Assembly: GCA_009599575.1 (NCBI GenBank) | Contig: VWND01000021.1 | Span: forward strand, 372,001-436,000 | Origin: Blumeriella jaapii | Taxonomy: Eukaryota; Ascomycota; Leotiomycetes; Helotiales; Drepanopezizaceae | Reading direction: 5' to 3' | DNA length: 64,000 nucleotides | Shown here: piece after piece, positions 56,576 to 64,000 of the stretch | Layout: every line of letters starts with the position of its first letter | Position numbering within the stretch: the first letter of the stretch is position 1 | Notes under the pieces: generated by a model | Seen by the model: only the letters and a program-made list of their open reading frames with translations | Databases searched by the model: none | Told to the model about the DNA's origin: nothing | Program-made: the position numbers and the translations under genes

Positions 56576-57147
56576 GTAAAAAAACTCACAATGGTGTAAA
56601 AACTTTCAACAACAGTAAGTAAATCCGAGATATCAAGCTCCACGGGCGTCACGGCCAATCGATCAGTCCACACCAAGCCAATTCGATATGATTGAAGAAG
56701 AGACCAGCAGCGAATGTCCTCTGATGAATGGTAATTGACTCGCATTAAACATTAAAAAAGAAGAAGAAGAAGAAGAAGAAAGTGAAGAAAAGGGGGTTCC
56801 CCCTATGAGAAACATCGAGATGGCGAATGCGGCGGGGGATAGCACGAGGAAATGTGCGTGGAACAACCATGCCTCTCTCTGTTCATGGGCACATACGACA
56901 GAAGAGGGAAGAGCGGGTGTGTGGACGTGGTGGTGTAAATTCGAGAAGTCTGCTACTACGAGCGGAAGACTGCAAGATTGCGGGATGATGGGAAGAGACG
57001 GGGAGCTTGGTTTGGGCCTGTAGGCGAGACGTCGATTCAGAGATCCTGAATTTTTTTCTCAACACTGGGCGCGGAGGGGGGTGGCTGGCTTCAAACTCGG
57101 AGTGGCTGATCAGCCTGGTGAGATTCGCTTGCGATGTTGAACTTCAA

Positions 57148-57171
57148 GCAAGCAAGCAAGCAAGCAAGCAA
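57148..57171. repeat. CAAG tetranucleotide microsatellite
   Basis: Six uninterrupted CAAG units, the same motif family as 46687-46734. Confidence 0.85.
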
Positions 57172-57415
57172 AGCTGTTCGGTTGTTCTCCACATACGTCG
57201 ATCCTGATTGAAGTCCGTTGATGTAACTCCAAGCAAGCCCCCTCTTCTGAATCCACCCATGTGCACGCTAGATTTGGAGATCGTGATTATGCTGTCCAAA
57301 CCACCGTCCCAAAGGTTTGGCTCTAGCTCTCCGCCTCTTCCGCGGCTACCTTCTGGAAAGTCGGTCTATGCAATCCCGCACGATTTCGTCCTTGATACCG
57401 TGAACCGCTCCCCTG

Positions 57416-58602
57416 CTACGCTTCCTTATCCAACACGATAATCGGAATAGGCGGTTTCATCAACAGCTTCGTCGAAATCGCCTCCTTCCCTTCCTCCCTG
57501 ATCCTCCTGGAATGGAATCTCCCCTGCACCGCCGGGTCGCCGCCATACTTCTCCCGATAGCCCTGCAGAATCTCGAGCGAGACGTTGGAGCCGCCACACA
57601 CCACCAGCACGACATTCTTCTTCTTGAAGTCCTCGTCAGACAGGTCCGGAAAGAGAAGTGTGTGGAGGGAATCCGTGTACACAGGCGCGATGCTCGCGCC
57701 GCAAGCAGGCTCCACGAGGATTTTCTCGTCGTCCGCGAACGCGACACACGCCATCGCGGCCTCGGCGTCGCTGAGGACGTGGCTCACGACTTCGGGCCGC
57801 ATGCTCCATTCAAAGGCTTGGGGCGCGACCTGGGTCGCGCCGAGACTGGACGCGATGCTCCCAATGACCGGGAGACGCATCAGCTTCTCGTGGCGCACGC
57901 ACAGGTTCAGCGAGTCGGCGCCCATCGTCTCGACAGCCAGCACCCTGACGCCCTTCTCCAGCCGGCCGTGCTCGAGCAGACCTTGCATGATCCCGCAGAA
58001 CAGGCCGCCGCCGACGCTGCAGACCACGGCGTCGTACCCCGCGCCGCCCATCTGCTCGGGGCACTCGAGCTCGTCGATGATGGTCGCCGCGCCGGCCCAC
58101 ACGTCCGGGTGGTCGAACGGCGGCACGTACACCCCGTCCGCGTCGTTCTTCAGCAGCTCCTCGCGCAGATAGGCGTCCGCTTCGCTCCAGTGCGCGCCCC
58201 TCTGCACCACGTGCGCGCCGAGCGTGCGGAGTTTCTCGATCATGAGCTCGCTCGTGCTGGTAGGGACCACGATCGTTGCGTGCGCTCGGAGCGACGTGGC
58301 GGCGACGACGCAGGCGAGGCCGGCATTGCCCCCGGACGAGCAGTAGAAGTGGATGGCCTTGGATTCTGGAGTGCTGCGCGCGGCGATGGACTTCAGGAGG
58401 AGGTTGCCGATGCCGCGAGACTTGAAGGAGCCCGACGGTTGCAGGCTCTCGAGTTTGAGGTAGATGTTACTGCGAGCGTTAGTTGATTGTGGATGGAAAT
58501 GCTGATGGGAAACAAGTACCATCCCGCTTCTCGAGAGAGAGCCACGGATTGGTGACACGGAGTTCTGCGCCATGGCTGAGAATGCTCGGACTGGGAAGTC
58601 AT
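57416..58602 (-). CDS. L-serine/threonine dehydratase (PLP fold type II, two exons)
   Basis: The spliced protein has 378 residues. Exon 1 is 58520-58602 and exon 2 is 57416-58469. The 50-nt intron 58470-58519 starts GTACTTG and ends with a CTAAC branch site before CGCAG. Splicing switches frame and restores SREAGCNIYLKLESLQPSGSF, the conserved family opening; the unspliced open frame to 58783 is misleading. The PLP lysine is K44 in PSGSFKSRG, the substrate loop SSGGNAG is at 72-78, and a VGGGLFCG glycine loop binds the PLP phosphate. It deaminates L-serine (and L-threonine) to pyruvate or 2-oxobutyrate plus ammonia in the cytosol. Some homologues prefer D-serine or are paralogous ammonia-lyases, so substrate is by family. 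Confidence 0.92.
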
Positions 58603-60302
58603 GGTCTGAGATGGATGCGTTCTCGATCGATGGTCGGGAGGATATGGTGTTGACTACAAGCCAAGGAGGAGAATCAAGCGTGAAGATGTTTTGGTAGAGT
58701 TGGGGGGCAGAACCATGTTTATGGAATCGAACATCATTCCATGAGGAGCTCGAGAACCTCGAAGGGCGCAGGATGTCAGTCAATGCACGTGATGCGGCGA
58801 GGTGTGGAAACCACGACAGCCGAGATTCTGTTTATTGACTTGACGTTGACGACCTACACCAACGCAAATCGTATGTCCCATCTCTCGAACAGCAAGGCTG
58901 ACTTTCTGGATACGAGTGTATTCCACACGATCCTCAAAGCTATCTACCTCTTGTAGGCGGCGTTGAAGGAACTTTCGAGTCATATTCTAGACACAAACTC
59001 CCATCCCAGACGTCACCCTAGCTCTTCGACCAATCCTGCAAACGAGATCGATGCTTCTCCCGCACTTGTCAGCCGGAACGGAGCATGGCCGCCTGCTCGA
59101 AGATCAGGTTAGTAGCGTAGATTCCACCGCGTTGCGCATTTTCACTTCCCTCGTCTTTCGTATTCCGTCACGAGGGTTTTTTCTGCACCCGTACTGGCTA
59201 GTGAGGCTACCTGTTTCTGTGACATCTACACACCTCTAGACATACGTCGGAAACAGAGTCTCCTGTAAGCTGCTACTCGTCTGCGAACTTACGTTCAGAT
59301 GTTTGATACCAACCAAGAGAATGTCAATGCCGTTGCTGCTTCCTCAGTCTGAAGCGACAGTTCGAGCCCAAGGTACAAGAATAGGCGGGTTTCTCTCAAT
59401 AACCAATACAAAATCAAGGATTGCGCAGCGGTGAAAACGTGAAAACGTAAAAAACAGGAAGAAAAAATGCAAAAAAAAAAAAAAAAAAAACAAGCAAAAA
59501 ATGCAGAAAAGATAAAAAAAAAAAAAGGATCTAAAATGGCAAAACTCAACTAGAACCCCAGGTTCTAGTCTACAAACGTAATTGAATACGTTATTGTTTC
59601 CCGTCCAGATCGTCCTGAAGACGACTCGCCTGTTGAGCCATCCCGCCACTGGATGGTAGTTGGGCGCGGTATTGGACGTTATGAAGTAGACAAGTAAATT
59701 TGCAGGTGGGATGAGCGGAAGCGTGACCGAGGGGCGGAGAAAGTGCACGTCAATTTTGCGCAGGCTTTTTCCACGACGGGTCTTGTCAGGGTCTTGTGGT
59801 CATGCTGGATACTGTACATGCTATATGGGGAGTTCATTGAATCTCGTTGGGGTGAATTACTCAGAATCACTGGAGTGTCGGTGGCATGCTCTGAGCTGTA
59901 AAACTACACACTTCGCAAATGCTAATCACGTACTGTACTTTGTGGCAAGTGACATTGGAATCAGTTGAAGTACATCTGTATGTAGTATTACAGATCTTTT
60001 GCTTCTTCGGCCTTGATAGTTAGAGCTATCCACCCCAAGGAGGATTCGCCCGCAGCAGCTACCTAGGTACCTATCATGGTTTTCTCGCGTCGCGTCAGTG
60101 TCTTTGTTGACTCACGCTCATCGCTAGCGTTCAACCTGGCAACCGGCTCCCAATTACTCGAAGCATATTACCGCGTTCGATCCTCGACAAACCCTCATAT
60201 CATCCAAACACAACATCTCCACAGCTTTCGACTTTCGCAATCCCTCATACCATTGAAGCCTCCCCCACTCGTCCGGCCTCAATCCCGTCTGACCAAAGCG
60301 AG

Positions 60303-60521
60303 ATGGTCTTCTGTTCGACGCCTATCCCGCGTTGTGCCCCTGCTGTTTCAATTTGGCAAGCCCGAAGACCCCGCCCGTACTTACCACGGCGGCGCAAGAC
60401 CCCTCCTCACGCGAGAGATGCGGTGGGATTCTGCGAGCGAGATCTTGAGCACTTCTGCTGCGTGGAGTGCCTGCTGCTGTACTTACAAGCAGCCCTGCCT
60501 GCTGATCGGGGAAGACGATGA
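60303..60521 (+). CDS. Possible small Cys-containing protein, unrecognised
   Basis: A 72-codon frame begins with ATG directly after a CT/CA-rich sequence that resembles a fungal 5' leader. Its C-terminal half has GFCERDLEHFCCVECLLLYL (C-x8-CC-x2-C), zinc-ligand-like. In the same stretch the third frame has CPCCFNLASPK, so the gene may have a frameshift or an unseen intron. No family was recognised, and it may not be real. Confidence 0.2.
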   Translation: MVFCSTPIPRCAPAVSIWQARRPRPYLPRRRKTPPHARDAVGFCERDLEHFCCVECLLLYLQAALPADRGRR

Positions 60522-61149
60522 AGGGGAGGCGTGAGCAGGTCCAGCCCGAGATCTCCAAGCTGCGCGTACGAGGTGAGGTGTCTGTCGAGACATGTACCGT
60601 ACCGTACCGTACCGTACAAGCGCCCTCCCTCCATCTCATAAAGAATGGTCTTTGGCGAGCATCTCGACGATTTCCAATTCGAGACTTGGTTTCTTCGCCA
60701 TTTGCTGCAGGTCTGGTCTGGTCCTGTCATTCTACAATCCCCGCGTTGTGCAGCGTTGTGGTTTACGAGATGACCCGAGAAACCGTCGTTGTACAGTACA
60801 TAGGAGGTAGGTACAGTAAGTAGAACGCTGGCTCTCGTCTCGTCTCCGCGCTGCAGCGATTGTTTACCCGCTTGCAACACCCACCCACCAAGCGAGCGAG
60901 CAAGCTTGCGGGCAGCCCCAAGCGTTCAGATGGTACATAGCATTGCAGCACACGATACGATTCCATGCTTCAAAGCCGACAGACGCTACACATTTCCAAA
61001 GACGCCACCACCACAGCAAGCCGCTCCGTGTTTTGCTGCTGCTCTCGAGTTTCCATACCTATGATGCAAGAAAAACCGCCGCGCCTTCCCCACAGACCAG
61101 TCCCCCTCATTAGCAAGCATCCCAGTACCGTACATATATACACCTACAC

Positions 61150-61266
61150 CTATAGGTACCTACCTACCTACCTACCTACCTACCTACCTACCTACCCACC
61201 TACCTACCTACCTACCTACCTCTACCTCTACCCACCTACCTACCTACCTACCTACCTACCTACCTA
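61150..61266. repeat. CCTA-type microsatellite
   Basis: A long CCTA array with CCCACC and TCTACC interruptions, ending about 95 bases before the palindromic element. Confidence 0.9.
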
Positions 61267-61362
61267 TCAAGCAAGCACACGACCCATCCGCGACTTTGCA
61301 TCCAAACGCCTCGCAAATCGCCGCTCCGCACACGAACGACAACGCGTACTACCCAGTACGTG

Positions 61363-61397
61363 GTGGACACATGAAGTTGCGCGTGTGTTCCGGACAG
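61363..61397 (+). repeat. Left terminal inverted repeat (35 bp)
   Basis: An exact inverted match to 62499-62533. The outer GTG is duplicated (GTGGTGGAC) relative to the right end. Confidence 0.93.
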
Positions 61398-62498
61398 AGA
61401 CTTATGCCAGCCGCCATATACCTCGAAGTTTGTAACGAATACTTTTCCACGATTTTTCACGACGATAGCATTTAATTATAAAAAAAAATTTAAATTATAA
61501 AACGCATGTTTCCAAGCTATGGTTTCGTAATAGAAGAGGTATGAAATTAGGGCTTGATTCGCCGGATTTTTTTTTCCCCGATCGGAAACTTGAAAAAAAA
61601 AAAAAAAAATTAAAACAAAATTAATTGAGCTTATATCAAAGCTGATAGTTAAGAAAAACAATAATATAATATAACATAACGATTTTTAATAAAAACCGTA
61701 TATAAAAAGCGTGAAAGCTTCCGAAAAAATCAGTTGTTAAACAAACCAGCGAAAAGGATGCAAAAGAAGATAAACGCTGTCAAGGCTGCAAATGGATGGT
61801 ATACTAAAACCTGGTTGAAATCAAATATTCTTTCCATTTTCAGCTTTCATTCAAGCTAATTGTATTGTATATAGAATCGACTAGTTAATGGTGGAGGTAT
61901 GAAGTTGTAAAAGTAGAAGAATTTGGCTGGGGTAACGACTATTTACAGTGGGTGGACACATGAAGTTGCGCGTCAGTAAATAGTCCTTACCTCAACAAAA
62001 TTCTTCTACCTTTACAACTTCATAACTCCACCATTAATTAATCGATTTTAATTACAAATAGCTTATATGAAAGCTGAAAATCGAAAGAATATTCACTTTC
62101 AACCAGTACTTAGTATACCACCCATTTGCAGCCTTAACAGCGTTTACCCTCTTTTGCACCCCCTCCGCTAGTTTATTTAACAACTGATCTTTCAAAAGCT
62201 TTCACGCTTTTTGTACAGTTTTTATTAAAAATCGTTATATTACATTATTGTTTTTTATAATTATCAGCTTTGATTTAAGCTCTATTATTTTTGGTTTAAA
62301 TATTTTTTATAAGTTTCCGATCGGATTAAAATCGAGCAAATAAAGCCCTAATTTCATACTTATATTACGAAACCATAGCTTAATAATATGCGCTTTATAA
62401 TTTGAAGTATTATTTTGCATTTAAATGCTATTGTGGTAAAAAATCGTAGAAAAGTATTCGTTAAAAACTTCGAGGTATATGGCGGCTGTAATAAGTCA

Positions 62499-62533
62499 CT
62501 GTCCGGAACACACGCGCAACTTCATGTGTCCAC
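62499..62533 (-). repeat. Right terminal inverted repeat (35 bp)
   Basis: Exact reverse complement of 61363-61397. Confidence 0.93.
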
Positions 62534-62536
62534 GTA

Positions 62537-62702
62537 TTGTATGTAGTACGTACGTACGTACGTACCCGGCTATCTCGAAAGCGCGCTGATACTGTCCGTC
62601 CCCCCTCCCCCCTTCGTGCTCGTGCCGAGGAAGATCCCCATCTTGTGTCGTTTGTAAGAGCGTTTCTTTGTATCGAGCCGCTTGTACTGTACTGTACTGT
62701 AC

Positions 62703-62738
<36 letters not shown>

Positions 62739-63495
62739 CACCGCGTAAAGGTAGGTATGGGGTCTAGGCTGCGAGGTGGCCATCGCGGTGGAATGGAGGG
62801 GAGAATGGAGGGGAGAATGCGTGCGTGTATACGTGTATGTATGTGTGTGTGTATGTATGTATGCGTGTTTGTATGTGTGTGTGTATGCGTGTATGCGTGT
62901 ATGTGTGTGTGTATGTATGTATCAATCACAGTGGGACATTCCCTAAGGAGATAGGTAGGTACTTAGGTAGATACGGTGTTTCGCGTCGATTGGTGGTTTT
63001 GATTCTGGATGCTTATTCTACCTACGGTACAATACCATGTACCTAGGTAGGTACCTAAACTGTAGCCAGCCAGCCAGCCAGCGATTCAGCTATTCAGCTA
63101 TTCAGCCAACCAGCTCTTAAGCTATTCAGCCAATCAGCTATTCAGCCAGCCAGCCAACTATCCATTCTTGCCCATCTCGCACACACATCTCACCTACATC
63201 ACCGTAAGCAAGGGATACCTAGAATAGAAAAGAATAGAAAAGCACAGTAAAGAAAGATAGAAAAAAAGCCGATGGCAGGATCTTCGATTCACAGGGCTCA
63301 AGGTTGGTCTACCCTACGCCAGCTAGCCAACTACGTATCTATCTATCGCCATGTGTCGGTTTTCTCGTTCGTTCGTCTCCTTGCCTGGTCTTGGCTTGCC
63401 TTGCCTTGCCTTCCTCCCTACGCCCACCCCCAATTCCGAGACCTAAATTGCGCGTTTCCCTCCCTAAAGTACAGAAAGCAGACACTCCTCCTCAA

Positions 63496-63533
<38 letters not shown>

Positions 63534-63576
63534 AGAGACAGAAAGACGAGGAAAGAAAAAGACCCCAGTACACGAA

Positions 63577-63612
<36 letters not shown>

Positions 63613-63929
63613 ATGACAAGCATGAGCACCAGCGGCCGAGTGTCCTGCCCAGACACAATCTATCTATCTGCTCGTATGGGAAAGCTTCGCCAGAACGCCA
63701 AACGCCTTACGAATGGGTATTACAGCACGCGGGCAAGGGCGCGCATGCGAGGAATGTACAAAGAAAGCGGCCGGAGCGGGAGAGCGGTGGTGAGATCGCT
63801 CGGGGAGCATGAAGTCGAGGACCGAGAGGATGGGTCTGCAGGACACGTCGACGGCCTCGGGCTGCAGGAGGTCAGCGTGCTATCCACCGGCGCGCCCGCT
63901 TCGGGACACATACCAGGCCGCCCGGACGT
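62537..63929. other. Microsatellite-dense stretch without supported genes
   Basis: It contains ACGT repeats near 62547-62566, (GGCA)n at 62704-62741 and TGTG/TATG-rich DNA at 62820-62925. CAGCCA/CAGCTATT units lie at 63064-63155, (GA)n at 63500-63527 and (CA)n at 63580-63609. A GC-rich end near 63700-63929 may be the 3' UTR of the gene at the right edge. Plus-strand open frames here are low complexity. Confidence 0.6.
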
Positions 63930-64000
63930 CTAGGGCACAGGCTTGTGGCCGCCGGCTCCGGTGTAGACGGTCCCCCCCACCTTGCGCGACAGGCCGAAGC
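63930..64000 (-). CDS. C-terminal end of a gene leaving the window
   Basis: Minus-strand sequence from the right edge is GC-rich and reads FGLSRKVGGTVYTGAGGHKP and two more residues before a TAG stop at 63930-63932. Only 23 codons are visible. I do not recognise the family, and the reading frame is inferred from the lack of stops and the composition. Confidence 0.4.
   Translation of the reverse strand, partial: FGLSRKVGGTVYTGAGGHKPVP

Larger units (their letters stand above)
52757..57415. other. Long gene-free, repeat-rich stretch
   Basis: It holds several simple and complex repeats (listed separately) and long purine/pyrimidine tracts. The frame 54140-54772 on the plus strand is open but spans a minisatellite and low-complexity sequence, with no known domain. 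No gene is supported in these 4.6 kb, apart from the promoter of the DUF1996+WSC gene at its left end and the 3' end of the dehydratase at its right end. Confidence 0.6.
58603..61358. other. Gene-poor stretch upstream of the dehydratase
   Basis: It contains the dehydratase promoter, poly-A runs (59470-59530) and a GTACC-type repeat near 60594-60618. A CT-rich leader-like sequence lies at 60180-60300, followed by a small open frame (see 60303-60521). A CCTA microsatellite lies at 61150-61266. Confidence 0.5.
61359..62534. mobile_element. Palindromic Tc1/mariner-like element (about 1.17 kb foldback)
   Basis: It has perfect 35-bp terminal inverted repeats at 61363-61397 and 62499-62533, starting GTGGACACATGAAGTTGCGC. 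They are flanked by TA on both sides (61357-61358 and 62535-62536), the Tc1/mariner target. The whole left arm (to about 61946) is matched in reverse by the right arm (from about 61976) with roughly 15% difference and small indels. The centre carries another, forward copy of the first 22 bases of the terminal repeat (61952-61973). The left arm contains a short plus-strand stretch near 61710-61815 reading MQKKINAVKAANGWYTKTW, similar to the end of Tc1 transposases. The interior is AT-rich, probably RIP-affected. Not autonomous. Confidence 0.8.

Noticed and set aside
57416..58783. Unspliced 455-residue open frame for the serine dehydratase starting at 58783
   Set aside because: The upstream part does not match the family. 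A 50-nt intron with a CTAAC branch site restores the conserved AGCNIYLKLE start from another frame, beginning at 58602.
61364..61435. End of a coding frame spanning the CCTA microsatellite (60965-61435)
   Set aside because: Tyr-Leu-Pro-Thr repeats are encoded by the microsatellite, and the rest is transposon end.
31501..64000. Secondary-metabolite cluster or defence system among the genes
   Set aside because: The genes present are housekeeping, surface and unrelated enzymes. No synthase, transporter, regulator set or NLR-type gene is seen.

Overview
The window looks like a filamentous ascomycete (Pezizomycotina) genome; the class cannot be fixed from sequence alone. Evidence for this: short introns (46-134 nt) with GT..AG ends and CTAAC/CTGAC-type branch sites, fungus-specific families (2EXR/F-box-like, DUF3716, DUF1996+WSC, GPI wall protein), and an AT-rich block of retrotransposons whose internal stops are nearly all TAA/TAG where CAA/CAG/TGG is expected. 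That last pattern is the footprint of repeat-induced point mutation (RIP).

Positions 1 to about 31,500 are an AT-rich graveyard of nested LTR retrotransposons. Two same-family Ty3/gypsy elements on the minus strand (A, 1-4099, cut by the window edge; B, complete at 5847-12299 with 294-bp LTRs and a TTAGG target duplication) sit inside an older plus-strand Ty3/gypsy element C (4100-5846 and 12300 to about 13,900). A complete Ty1/copia element D (16416-24624, minus, 302-bp LTRs, CGACC target duplication) splits an unrecognised plus-strand coding relic. A third gypsy lineage E (about 26,390-30,759, plus) closes the block with a nearly RIP-free LTR. All are dead.

From about 31,500 to the end the base composition is balanced and ordinary genes appear: nitronate monooxygenase (minus) divergent from RPB11 (plus); a RING-H2 protein; a 2EXR/F-box-like gene with a frameshift; a NAT9-like N-acetyltransferase; a DUF3716 gene built from duplicated exon-intron units; a secreted GPI-type wall protein; a CobW-family GTPase with a frameshift; a secreted DUF1996+WSC protein; an L-serine/threonine dehydratase; and the last codons of a gene leaving the right edge. 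These look like housekeeping and cell-surface genes with no pathway cluster. Gene-free stretches carry many microsatellites, a 74-bp minisatellite with dimeric higher-order structure, a long purine/pyrimidine tract, a solo LTR of family D (38680-38981), and a 1.17-kb palindromic Tc1/mariner-like element (61359-62534).

The most unusual item is the 44250-45674 gene: seven exons, all introns phase 0, with three successive exon+intron modules that are near copies of each other in both exon and intron. No new defence or mobile system could be supported beyond this.
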